From Roseibium aggregatum IAM 12614 (GTDB lineage: Bacteria; Pseudomonadota; Alphaproteobacteria; Rhizobiales; Stappiaceae): a DNA stretch of 64,000 bases. The stretch lies in assembly GCF_000168975.1 (NCBI RefSeq), contig NZ_AAUW01000003.1, forward strand, positions 248,001 to 312,000, written 5' to 3'. Position numbers and translations under genes: made by a program. Position 1 is the stretch's first letter. Each line of letters starts with the position of its first letter. The notes under the pieces are model-generated. The model saw only the letters and a program-made list of their open reading frames with translations, was not told the origin of the DNA and did no database searches. Shown piece after piece: positions 37,951-47,502 of the stretch.

Positions 37951-37994
37951 GCAATCTTTTATCCTCAACCTCGCATTATGTGCGGTGCAGCAAA

Positions 37995-38465
37995 ATGAAA
38001 CTCGACCGTCTCGACCAGAAGATCCTCAACGTGCTGCAAAGCGACGGCCGCATTGCCAATGCGGATCTGGCGGAAAAGGTGGGCCTGTCGCAATCTGCCT
38101 GCCTGCGGCGCATGCGCGCGCTGGAGGAATCCGGCGTCATCGAGAAATATGTCGCGTTGCTGGACCAGAAGAAGCTTGGCCGGCACATGGACGTTTTCGT
38201 GGAAATCTCTCTCACCAGCCAATCCAAGGAAACGCTGGAGAATTTCGAACGCGCCGTTGCTCGCTCCGGAGAGATCATGGAGTGTTTCCTGATGGCAGGC
38301 GATGCCGACTATATCCTGCGCCTCTCGGCCCGGGATCCGATCGACTTCGAACGCATCCACCGCGATCACCTTGCCCAGCTTCCGGGCGTCCTCAGAATGA
38401 AATCCTCCTTCGCCATCCGGCCGATCGTCAGACGCACCGCGATTCCCCTGAATGGCGAAATTTGA
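37995..38465 (+). CDS. Lrp/AsnC-family regulator (AldR-like)
   Basis: 156 aa. N-terminal HTH (LDRLDQKILNVLQSDGRIANADLAEKVGLSQSACLRRMRALEESGVI) and C-terminal RAM ligand domain (about 70-140, with IMECFLMAGDADYILRL). Divergent to ald, so probably an alanine-responsive activator of it. The start ATG at 37995 fits the family; the preceding GTG in frame is less likely. Confidence 0.9.
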   Translation: MKLDRLDQKILNVLQSDGRIANADLAEKVGLSQSACLRRMRALEESGVIEKYVALLDQKKLGRHMDVFVEISLTSQSKETLENFERAVARSGEIMECFLMAGDADYILRLSARDPIDFERIHRDHLAQLPGVLRMKSSFAIRPIVRRTAIPLNGEI

Positions 38466-38598
38466 ACGCTCCTGCCCGCCGGTCCACAGCCAAACCACAC
38501 GCATTTCCGCCATTGTTTCCAGCGTCTCGACGCAGCCAACGCTGGCGGGTATAGTCCGCATCCATTCAAGTGCCTGGCTTTTCAAGGAACCCGCTCCG

Positions 38599-39489
38599 GT
38601 GACACATACGATCACCCGTTTCATCAATACGACTTACCAGCTTGCCGAATGTCCCACCTGGGACGACAGACTGAACCGCTTGCTCTGGGCCGACATTCAG
38701 GGCCGCTCCATCCAGTCGATGGATTGGGCCAACCGCGAGATCACCACCTGGCATTTCGACAATGAGGTCGGCTCCTTCGGCCTGACTGACGATGACCGGC
38801 TGATCGTCAGCGTCTGGGACAAGGTCGTCCTGTTCGATCCTGCTAGCGGTTCGAGCGAGCTTCTGGCCGAAGTGCAGGCGGACGAGCCGCGCACACGGCT
38901 GAACGATGGCAAGGTCGGACCGGACGGAGCCTTCTGGGTCGGCACCATGGACACCAGCTCCCCGCGCGAGCCGATTGCGGGCCTCTACCGGGTAGACGGC
39001 AGTGGCGACGTTGCCGAGATCCGGGACGAGTTGCAATGTTCCAACGGCCTCGCCTGGACGCCGGACGGCACCTACATGTACCACTCCGATACTTCCCCCG
39101 GCTGGATCGAATGCTACGGCTTCGATCCGCAGACCGGTGCGCTCGGCTCGAAGATGCTTTACGCCCAGCAAACCAACGACACCGGGCGCCCGGATGGCGC
39201 GGCGGTGGATATCGAAGGCAATTACTGGAGTGCTGGCGTTTCCGCTGGTGTCCTCAACTGCTTCGGCCCGGATGGTGATCTGCTGCAGGCCATCAAGCTG
39301 CCGGTCGACAAGCCGACCATGCCTTGCTTCTGCGGCCCGGACCTCGACCACCTGATCGTCACCAGCATCAAGCAGCCCGCAGACCCGACCGCCATCGAAC
39401 CCGACACGCTGTCCGGTGGTCTGTTCCTGGTGGAAGGTCACGGCAAGACCGGCCTGAAGACCTACCGGTTCAAGACGGCGCGCGGCTGA
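38599..39489 (+). CDS. SMP-30/gluconolactonase-family lactonase
   Basis: 296-aa six-bladed beta-propeller with a divalent metal. Expected ligands are visible: E17 (LAECPTWDD), Asn in CSNGLAWTPDG and Asp in GRPDGAAVD. The start is GTG with AAGGA upstream; longer in-frame starts overlap the Lrp gene. Family members hydrolyse sugar lactones such as gluconolactone or L-arabinonolactone. Since no pgl gene lies near zwf, a role in sugar-lactone hydrolysis is tempting, but phosphorylated substrates are not usual for the family. Confidence 0.86.
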   Translation: MTHTITRFINTTYQLAECPTWDDRLNRLLWADIQGRSIQSMDWANREITTWHFDNEVGSFGLTDDDRLIVSVWDKVVLFDPASGSSELLAEVQADEPRTRLNDGKVGPDGAFWVGTMDTSSPREPIAGLYRVDGSGDVAEIRDELQCSNGLAWTPDGTYMYHSDTSPGWIECYGFDPQTGALGSKMLYAQQTNDTGRPDGAAVDIEGNYWSAGVSAGVLNCFGPDGDLLQAIKLPVDKPTMPCFCGPDLDHLIVTSIKQPADPTAIEPDTLSGGLFLVEGHGKTGLKTYRFKTARG

Positions 39490-39741
39490 GAAATCGCGGA
39501 GCGCTGTCTCTAGGGACAGGCAGCATGCTCCGGTGTTGTGGCACATCCTTCGAGACGGGCCTGCCGGCCCTCCTCAGGATGAGGAGGAGGGAGCGGCTCG
39601 GGTCGGACTTTGGGGCACAGTTTCCGCCGCCGTTGCTTCGATTTACCGCCCTACCCATCGCATAACCCCATCCATCACGCAGGCATGCCTCTCAGCCCCC
39701 ACCCGCCTCATCCTGAGGAAGCGCGGAGCGCTGTCTCGAAG
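39490..39741. repeat. REP-like palindrome fragments left of IS110 copy 2
   Basis: A palindrome arm (39541-39583: CATCCTTCGAGACGGGCC then CCTCCTCAGGATGAGG) and a half palindrome (39706-39741: CTCATCCTGAGGAAG to CTGTCTCGAAG) interrupted by the element. Bases 39490-39540 hold a decayed left arm. No gene is present. Confidence 0.75.
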
Positions 39742-39752
39742 CAACCATGTTT

Positions 39753-40852
<1,100 letters not shown>

Positions 40853-40877
40853 CAATCTAATCAAATCTCAACAGATA

Positions 40878-40955
40878 AGGATGGCCGCACATTCCAGAAC
40901 AAGGGGCCAATCCTTCGAGACGGACCTGAACGGTCCTCCTCGGGATGAGGTGGAG
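40878..40955. repeat. REP-like palindromes right of IS110 copy 2
   Basis: AGGATGGCCGC at the element border is the other half of the target. A second partial palindrome follows (40911-40951: CCAATCCTTCGAGACGGACC ... CCTCCTCGGGATGAGG). No gene is present between 40878 and 41029. Confidence 0.75.
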
Positions 40956-41029
40956 TAGGTGGCCCGGCATTGGTGAATTGGTGGGAAGGGTTGCGACCAG
41001 GCTTCAGAGTACTGCCTCAACCCGGGCAG

Positions 41030-41260
41030 CTATTCAGCATCATTGGGAGGCTGGCAGTCCCTGAGGGCTTCAATGATCTGTTCCGCGTTCACCCCAGGAA
41101 CCTGGATCTTCGTTTCCCCGTAAAGGTGAACGACGGCAACGTCCCCTTTGGTGGTTTGCTCATTGAAGATGCGCACCGACTGGTTCTCGGGAATGAGCAC
41201 GGCCATGGAGCCGTCCTCCATGCTGAGCAGGATGGAAGACGCAATCAATGTGCAAATCAT
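41030..41260 (-). CDS. Small conserved-looking protein of unknown function
   Basis: 76 aa, or about 63 aa if started at the internal Met at 41221. The hydrophobic start (MICTLIASSILLS) could be a short membrane anchor; the rest (SVRIFNEQTTKGDVAVVHLYGETKIQVPGVNAEQIIEALRDCQ) reads like a folded beta-rich domain with a final helix. GGGG lies 7 bp upstream. No family is recognised. It sits upstream of nothing obvious and ends near IS110 copy 2. Confidence 0.6.
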   Translation of the reverse strand: MICTLIASSILLSMEDGSMAVLIPENQSVRIFNEQTTKGDVAVVHLYGETKIQVPGVNAEQIIEALRDCQPPNDAE

Positions 41261-41342
41261 GTTTCAGCCCCACAACTGGTCAGGTAACCGGCTTTCAACC
41301 TGTTCCGGAAAACGGACGGATAACCGATCTTGACCCAGCCAC

Positions 41343-41930
41343 CTAGTAGCGGCAACCCCGGACCCTGACGGGCTTCCACACTGTCTGGGCCGGCTGAACC
41401 AGAACCCGGCGGCTGACCGTCTGGTAGACTGCGGGTTTCTGTACCCGGTAGCTGGTGGCTGGCTGGACCAGAACCTTTTCCTTCACCGAACTGTAGATAG
41501 CCGGCTGGCGCACCGCAACCCGGGAGGCTGACTGCACGAGAACCTTCTGGCTGACAGTTCGATAAACGGCAGGGTTTTGCACCTTGCACAGGATGTTGCG
41601 GCCGTTGATGACCCGGTATTCCCAGCCGATGCTGGCAGGCTGCACCAGAACCCGGCTCTGCCGCGTCTGATAGACGGCAGGTGATGTGCGATAGCTGACC
41701 CGTTCGGGCTGCACCAGCACGCGCCGGGCCTGATAGCCGTAGACAGCAGGTTTCTGCACCACGTAGCTGGACGCCGGCTCCACGAGAACCCGTTCGTTGA
41801 CCGTCCTGTAGACGGCCGGCACTGTTGCCTGTTCATAGCAGGATAATGCGGTTCCCCCTGCCAGCACGGACGTGCTGACCAACGGGGCGACGATCAGCGC
41901 GGCAAGCGCGCTCCAGTAGCTGTGACGCAT
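41343..41930 (-). CDS. Secreted protein with about six PAVY...RVLVQPA repeats
   Basis: 195 aa. Signal peptide of about 24 residues (ending TSVLAGG). Most of the mature chain is a degenerate repeat of about 22-25 residues, pattern P-A-V-Y-x(4-6)-R/K-V-L-V-Q-P-A-x-(S/T)-x-Y. Repeats run from about 37 to 185 with one insert (GWEYRVINGRNILCKVQN). Four Cys may form disulfides (two near the ends). GGGGGAAAG precedes the ATG. Tyr/Val/Gln-rich beta-strand repeats suggest an extracellular or envelope structural protein. No family is known to me. Confidence 0.85.
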   Translation of the reverse strand: MRHSYWSALAALIVAPLVSTSVLAGGTALSCYEQATVPAVYRTVNERVLVEPASSYVVQKPAVYGYQARRVLVQPERVSYRTSPAVYQTRQSRVLVQPASIGWEYRVINGRNILCKVQNPAVYRTVSQKVLVQSASRVAVRQPAIYSSVKEKVLVQPATSYRVQKPAVYQTVSRRVLVQPAQTVWKPVRVRGCRY

Positions 41931-42050
41931 GTACTTTCCCCCAGTCTGGTGCAGGAAAACACCTGCAACCTTGACTTTAGGGAAGTTCCACAAGGGGTTA
42001 AAGCTAAAAAGTTAATATCCGTTAAGAAACGCGCTGGCGCCAAGTCAGCC

Positions 42051-42863
42051 TCAGGCTTCTTTTTCCGTCTCGGCACGGGCACTTTTTTCGTAGTCGGTGT
42101 CTTCGTTGATAATGTGGCGGGCTTCTTCCGGCACCCACTCTCCCCAACGCGGCTGAAGCTCGTGGTCGACGGACACCCTGTCATCGAAGACGAAACATTC
42201 ACCCTTCCAGAGGCTGTCGGCCTCGGGCACCTTTTCCAGATAGTTCAGAATGCCGCCTTCCAGGTGGTAGACTTCCTCAAAGCCGTTCTTCAGCATCCAG
42301 GCCGTCGCCTTTTCGCAGCGGATGCCGCCGGTGCAGAACATGGCCACCTTCGGCTTCTTCTGCAATTCGTCTTCGCCTTCCACCCAGGCTGGAAACTCGC
42401 GGAACGACTGGGTTTTCGGATTGAGTGCCCGCTCGAAAGTGCCAAAGGCAAATTCGTAGTCGTTGCGCGTGTCGATGACGACAACGTCCGGATCGGAGAT
42501 CAGCGCGTTCCAGTCCTCCGGCTTGACGTATTCACCGACAATTTCGTTTGGATCGATCCCATCGACCGCAAGCCGAACGATCTCCTGCTTCAGCCTCACC
42601 TTCATGCGCTTGAAGACATGACGATGGGTCCAGGCTTCCTTGTGGTTCAGCCCTGCAAGACGCGGATCAGACCGCAGATGCGCCAGCACCTCGCGCACGC
42701 CGGCCTCCGGTCCGCAGATGGTGCCGTTGATGCCCTCGCCTGCAAGCAACAGGCTGCCGCGCACATCGCGCGCCTCGCAAAAGGCCTTCAACGGGCTGCG
42801 CATGGCCTCGAAGTCATCGAGCGGCGTGAACATATAAAGGGCGGCAACGAGAAATTCGTTCAT
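42051..42863 (-). CDS. trhO: tRNA uridine 5-hydroxylase TrhO (rhodanese family)
   Basis: 270 aa. The N-terminal domain (about 1-95) contains [14 protein letters not shown]. The rhodanese domain (about 120-215) has the catalytic loop [13 protein letters not shown], with its Cys. Family members (YceA/TrhO) carry out O2-dependent hydroxylation of U34 in tRNA. The C-terminus is acidic and charged. Monocistronic. The 42864-43254 gap is described separately. Confidence 0.93.
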   Translation of the reverse strand: MNEFLVAALYMFTPLDDFEAMRSPLKAFCEARDVRGSLLLAGEGINGTICGPEAGVREVLAHLRSDPRLAGLNHKEAWTHRHVFKRMKVRLKQEIVRLAVDGIDPNEIVGEYVKPEDWNALISDPDVVVIDTRNDYEFAFGTFERALNPKTQSFREFPAWVEGEDELQKKPKVAMFCTGGIRCEKATAWMLKNGFEEVYHLEGGILNYLEKVPEADSLWKGECFVFDDRVSVDHELQPRWGEWVPEEARHIINEDTDYEKSARAETEKEA

Positions 42864-43254
42864 GGGGCTTGTTCTGTTTCTTGAAGGACGCCGGATCCCA
42901 GGGTGCGGACCCCAGGGGCAAAAGCCCTCGCCCGGCTATTGGCGCCCTCTATACAGCCTAAGGGGCCTGTCTGGAAAGTCCGCAGTTTCTCGGACCCGTG
43001 GCTCGGCGAAACGAAGATCAGAAAAAACTCAGCCGATAAACTCTTGAAGTGACCGTAAAGTCACCCCAAACGTTTCCAGACCGGCACGGCATTTCATCAC
43101 TCGAAAGCTTGCCACACGGAAAGATGACATCGCGAGAAATACGTATGAATTCATATGGTTAAAAAAGGACCTTCATTCGCATTCATTTAAGGATCATTAA
43201 GCACACAACCGTACCCTTCACCCAGAATTGCCAAGTGGAACAGGCGCACCAAGG
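42864..43254. other. Promoter region between trhO and the PAS/chemoreceptor pair
   Basis: 391 bp without a credible gene. The AT-rich part (43140-43200) likely holds the promoter of the PAS-chemoreceptor operon. No clear operator is seen. Confidence 0.5.
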
Positions 43255-43782
43255 ATGACCCAGTACAAGGTCACCCCGACGGGGGTGGAACGGTTCTTTT
43301 CCGAACGGGACCTGATCGTCTCGAAAACGGATACGCGCGGGCGGATCACCTATGCCAACGACATCTTCCGGGATATCGCCGGGTTCGACGGCAAGGCCCT
43401 CGAGAACGCACCGCACAGCCTCATTCGCCACCCGGACATGCCCCGGTGTGTCTTCAAGCTGCTTTGGGACACCATAGAGGCAGGCGGAGAGATCTTCGCC
43501 TATGTGGTCAACATGTCTGCCAACGGCGATCACTACTGGGTGCTGGCCCACGTCACACCGTCCTACGACGAGAGCGGCAAGATTATCGGCTATCACTCCA
43601 ACCGCCGCGTGCCGAACCGGCGCATTGTCGATGACATCATCACCCCGCTTTATGCCCAGCTCAGGCAGACAGAACAGCAGGCGAACAATCGAAAGACCGG
43701 CATGCAGGCCGGACACGATCAGCTTGTATCGATCCTTCAATCGAAAGGCGTGAGCTATGACGAGCTCATTCACACTCTTTAA
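43255..43782 (+). CDS. Aer-like PAS sensor protein (soluble)
   Basis: 175 aa. A PAS domain (about 10-120) of the Aer type: [20 protein letters not shown], then [19 protein letters not shown] and [15 protein letters not shown]. Aer PAS domains bind FAD and sense redox. No membrane segment and no signalling domain are present. Its 3' end overlaps the start of the chemoreceptor gene by 26 bp. It is therefore probably the detached sensor half of an energy-taxis pair. A TTG start at 43228 would add nine residues. Confidence 0.88.
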   Translation: MTQYKVTPTGVERFFSERDLIVSKTDTRGRITYANDIFRDIAGFDGKALENAPHSLIRHPDMPRCVFKLLWDTIEAGGEIFAYVVNMSANGDHYWVLAHVTPSYDESGKIIGYHSNRRVPNRRIVDDIITPLYAQLRQTEQQANNRKTGMQAGHDQLVSILQSKGVSYDELIHTL

Positions 43783-45088
43783 CGCAGCGCTCGCCTGCGG
43801 TGCCTCGATGACTGCCGGTGCGGCGGCCGTGGTCTGCGCCTTGCTTGGCCTGACGGCGGCAACTGTGGTGTGCGGCGGCCTCGTGATGCTTGCCATGCTG
43901 TTTGCGCTTACCGCCGTGCAGCGGACCCGGCGGGGCCTCACAGCTGCGACCGAAGTCTGCAGCCAGGTCGGCTGGGGCAACTTCGAGGCGCGTGCCAGGG
44001 ATTACACCGAAGCCGGTGAAGTTCGCGACCTGATGACCGCCATGAACCACATGATCGACCGGACGGATGCCTTTCTGCGCGAAGCCGCAGCTTCGATGAC
44101 CGCGATCGAGAACAACCAGTATTACCGCCGCATCCAGCCCGGTGGCCTCAATGGCAGCTATCTGCAGAATGCGAAGATCATGAATACGGCCATCGAGACG
44201 ATCAAGGGCCGTGTCGGTGCCTTCCGCCAGTCGACCGACTCCTTCGAAAGCCAGATCAGCCAGATTGCGCAGAGCCTGATGGCCTCCGCCGAACAGATGA
44301 CCGGAACGGCGGAAGAAATGGAAACCTCCGCCGTTTCCAATTCCGAAGTCGTGACAGCCATTGCAGACGCGGCCGACCTGACGGCGGAAAACGTGAACGC
44401 AGCGGCCTCCGCCGCCGATCACCTGTCGACCACCGCCAGCGAGATCAGCGGCCAGATCGAGCGGTCCATCGAGATCGCCCGCGCTGCCGTCGCCCAGGTC
44501 ACGCAAGGCCAGGAAAAGGCAAACAGCCTGCGCACGTCCGCCGAAGCGATCGGCGAGATCATCAGCCTGATTTCTTCCATCGCCGACCAGACCAACCTGC
44601 TGGCGCTGAACGCGACCATTGAGGCCGCGCGGGCGGGTGAAATGGGTAAGGGCTTTGCCGTGGTTGCCGCCGAGGTCAAGGAACTGGCAACGCAGACGGC
44701 CAAGGCGACACAGGAGATCACCCAGTCGCTGGAAGAAGTCGACGCGGCCAGCCGCGATACGGCGCAGTCTTTCGACACGATTTCCAAAACCATTACGGAA
44801 ATCGAATCGATCACCACGATGATTTCCACCGCCTCGGTGAAGCAGGCCGAGGCGACGCAAGCCATTCAGGAAAACGTCACCAACACCGTTGCCTGCACCA
44901 ACAGAGTCACCGGCATTGTCGACGGTGTCGCCCAGAACGCGGCAACCACCCACGCGGCCTCCAAGACTGTGCTCAGTTCAGCTGAAAGCATGTCTTCCAA
45001 CGCCGGGCAGCTCACCGAAGCGGTGACAGCCTTCTTCAAATCGCTGAAAAAAGGCCCGCTCGACCAGCAGGACAGCGAAGCCGCCTGA
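43757..45088 (+). CDS. Methyl-accepting chemotaxis protein without periplasmic domain
   Basis: 443 aa. Two closely spaced transmembrane segments (about 5-55) with almost no periplasmic loop, a linker that may be a HAMP-like region (about 60-115), and a cytoplasmic signalling domain. The conserved hairpin tip is [40 protein letters not shown]. It overlaps the upstream PAS gene, so it should take its signal from that soluble protein, as CetA does from CetB in Campylobacter. The C-terminus lacks the NWETF pentapeptide. Confidence 0.92.
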   Translation: MTSSFTLFNAALACGASMTAGAAAVVCALLGLTAATVVCGGLVMLAMLFALTAVQRTRRGLTAATEVCSQVGWGNFEARARDYTEAGEVRDLMTAMNHMIDRTDAFLREAAASMTAIENNQYYRRIQPGGLNGSYLQNAKIMNTAIETIKGRVGAFRQSTDSFESQISQIAQSLMASAEQMTGTAEEMETSAVSNSEVVTAIADAADLTAENVNAAASAADHLSTTASEISGQIERSIEIARAAVAQVTQGQEKANSLRTSAEAIGEIISLISSIADQTNLLALNATIEAARAGEMGKGFAVVAAEVKELATQTAKATQEITQSLEEVDAASRDTAQSFDTISKTITEIESITTMISTASVKQAEATQAIQENVTNTVACTNRVTGIVDGVAQNAATTHAASKTVLSSAESMSSNAGQLTEAVTAFFKSLKKGPLDQQDSEAA

Positions 45089-45221
45089 CGGCGCCGCCGT
45101 CACCTGCAGACGCCGCGGGCGATGACGCCCGGGTTGCCTCTTTTGGGGAATTGGGTCGGCGCTGCGAACAACCTATCTTCAGGACAGAGCCCACCCCTCA
45201 CCGGATGTTCTGGAGACCCCT

Positions 45222-46496
45222 ATGACCATTCTCGGCGATCTGCTGTCGACCATCTTCGAGCGCCGCTACCGTACGGCAGCGCCCGACCGGCGTGACAACC
45301 GGCCGACGGAGGATCTCGTTGCCGCCCTTGCCGGCACGGCCGGCGAAGTCACGGTCGTCGCCGCCGCCAGCACGCTCCTGCAACGGTTTCAGGAAATGGA
45401 GGACAGCGAGAAGCTGCAGCTCTTCCGTCACCTCGCCCACGACATGAACATCGATCCGGGAGCCGTGCGCACCGCACTGGACGCTTACGAGGCCACCCCG
45501 AACCGGAAAACCTACACTGCCTTCATGGCCGCGGTTGAGCCCAAGCGCCAGGAATTGATCCGCCGGCTGAACCAGATCCCCGGCGCCACCGAGCAACTGG
45601 TGCGCATGCGCGCCGATCTCTTGCGCCTCGGCGGCACCGATCCGGAACTGCAGGCGCTCGACCAGGACTTCCGGCATCTGTTCATTTCCTGGTTCAACAG
45701 GGGCTTTCTGGTGCTTCGGCCGATCAGTTGGGAAAGCCCGGCGCACATCCTGGAAAAGATCATCGCCTATGAGGCCGTACACGAAATCACCAGTTGGGAA
45801 GACCTGCGCAGCCGTCTTGCACCTGGCGACCGAAGGTGTTTCGCCTTCTTTCACCCGTCCATGCCCGACGAACCGCTGATCTTCGTGGAAGTTGCGCTGA
45901 CGGCCGACATCCCAGGCTCGATCCAGGATCTTCTGGCGGGCGACCGGGAACCGATCACGGCGGCCACGGCGCGCACCGCCGTGTTCTATTCCATTTCCAA
46001 CTGCCAGGATGGGCTGGCCCGTATCTCCTTCGGCAACTCGCTGATCAAGCAGGTGGCCGCAGACCTTTCGGCAGAGCTGCCGAACCTGAAGACGTTTGTC
46101 ACCCTGTCACCGATCCCGGGATTGACGAAGTGGCTGTCTGCCGAAGGCATTGCCTATGAAGACGCGGACCCGAAGCTGCTGCGCACCCTCGCCGCGCATT
46201 ATCTTTTGTCGGCCCGCCGCGAGGATGGGCAGCCGGCTGACCCGGTGGCGCGCTTTCATCTTGGCAACGGAGCCCAGGTGCATGCGGTTCATGCGGATGC
46301 CGATACTTCGGCAAAGGGCATTGCCCAATCTGCCGGCGTAATGGTGAATTACCTCTACGACCTCGGCAAGGTTGCCCAGAACCATGATCGCTACGCCGCC
46401 GCGCGGGAGATCGCAGCCTCTTCGGATATCAAGGCCCTGGACGCAGGCGCAAAGAAACTGGATCTGCGCCCCAAGCAAACTGAACAGCAGGCCTGA
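45222..46496 (+). CDS. Malonyl-CoA decarboxylase
   Basis: 424 aa with an N-terminal helical domain (about 1-120) and a C-terminal GNAT-like catalytic domain. It matches MCD by WFNRGFLVLRPISWESPAHILEKIIAYEAVHEI, RRCFAFFHPSMPDEPLIFVEVAL, SISNCQDGLARISFGNSLIKQV and TLSPIPGLTKWL. It converts malonyl-CoA to acetyl-CoA. Without neighbouring matB/matC genes its role is probably to regulate or recycle malonyl-CoA. GGAG precedes the ATG. Confidence 0.94.
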   Translation: MTILGDLLSTIFERRYRTAAPDRRDNRPTEDLVAALAGTAGEVTVVAAASTLLQRFQEMEDSEKLQLFRHLAHDMNIDPGAVRTALDAYEATPNRKTYTAFMAAVEPKRQELIRRLNQIPGATEQLVRMRADLLRLGGTDPELQALDQDFRHLFISWFNRGFLVLRPISWESPAHILEKIIAYEAVHEITSWEDLRSRLAPGDRRCFAFFHPSMPDEPLIFVEVALTADIPGSIQDLLAGDREPITAATARTAVFYSISNCQDGLARISFGNSLIKQVAADLSAELPNLKTFVTLSPIPGLTKWLSAEGIAYEDADPKLLRTLAAHYLLSARREDGQPADPVARFHLGNGAQVHAVHADADTSAKGIAQSAGVMVNYLYDLGKVAQNHDRYAAAREIAASSDIKALDAGAKKLDLRPKQTEQQA

Positions 46497-46518
46497 TCCG
46501 GTCCAGCCTTTCCTCGCA

Positions 46519-47502
46519 TCAGGCAGCCAGCAGCTCCGGATCCGTTGCCAGGACGTCCACCGCTCCAAGGGGCGTGCGCACCACGAAAATGGCGTCGAGA
46601 CCGGCGTGCTGTGCGTGTGCCAGCGCTTTTTCGCAGCCCATGACCATATAGGCCGTTGCCCATGCGTCGGCCGTCATGCAGCTCTCGGCAATCACCGAGA
46701 CGGACAGAAGTTCATTTTTGACCGGCGCTCCCGATTGCGGGTTCATCGTGTGCGAGACCGTGCGGCCACCGGCGTTCCGGATCTTGCGATAGGTGCCGGA
46801 GGTCGCGATGGCGACATCGGAAACTTCGAGCCTCAGCGCCTCGCGGCGAACATCCGCTTCTGGCGCTTCCAAGGCCACCTGCCAGCCACTGCCACCGGCC
46901 TTGCGCCCGCTGGCCCGTAACTCGCCATCGATGCTGACCAGATGGTTCGGCAAGCCCCAGCGATGCATCACCTGGCTGAGGCAATCGACCCCGTAGCCCT
47001 TGGCGATGCCGCAAAGGTCCAGCCGGCAGGTCGCCGGACGGCGCAAACGCCGGTTTTTCCGGTCGAATTCCACCTCCCGCCTGCGGCTATTCCAGTCGCC
47101 TTGCAACTGTTTGGCCTTGCTCAGGTCCGGGGCGTCCGTTTCCGGTCCGAATCCCCATGCGGACACGAGGTCGCCGACGAACGGATCGAATGCCCCCTCG
47201 GACTCCACGCATGTCAGAAGCGCAGCCTCACAGACCTCGAAAGTTTCGTCCGGCAGATCGATCCAGCTTGCCGGCTCCATGCGATTGATTTCACACAGGA
47301 TCGAATCCGCTTTCCAGGGCGACATCTGCTCATCCACACGGTCGACCGCTTCTTGAAGCTCCCGCTGCAGGGCTTCGGCGTCGAAGTCTAACTCGGAATA
47401 AAAGACCACCGAATAGCGGGTTCCCATGGTTTTTCCGCTGATGACATGCCGTCCGGGAACTGAATTGGACGGGATTGCCGGAGTGCCGAGCATCTGAAAC
47501 AT
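46519..47502 (-). CDS. apbE: FAD:protein FMN transferase (ApbE)
   Basis: 327 aa. Family motifs: GKTMGTRYSV, DLCGIAKGYGVD, the FAD-binding and Mg region RTVSHTMNPQSGAPV, and ADAWATAYMVMG. ApbE attaches FMN covalently to Thr or Ser of partner flavoproteins. The ATG shares one base with the stop of the upstream PepSY-flavoreductase gene (TGATG), so they are cotranslated. No lipobox or signal peptide is seen, so it is probably cytoplasmic or needs another export route. Confidence 0.93.
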   Translation of the reverse strand: MFQMLGTPAIPSNSVPGRHVISGKTMGTRYSVVFYSELDFDAEALQRELQEAVDRVDEQMSPWKADSILCEINRMEPASWIDLPDETFEVCEAALLTCVESEGAFDPFVGDLVSAWGFGPETDAPDLSKAKQLQGDWNSRRREVEFDRKNRRLRRPATCRLDLCGIAKGYGVDCLSQVMHRWGLPNHLVSIDGELRASGRKAGGSGWQVALEAPEADVRREALRLEVSDVAIATSGTYRKIRNAGGRTVSHTMNPQSGAPVKNELLSVSVIAESCMTADAWATAYMVMGCEKALAHAQHAGLDAIFVVRTPLGAVDVLATDPELLAA

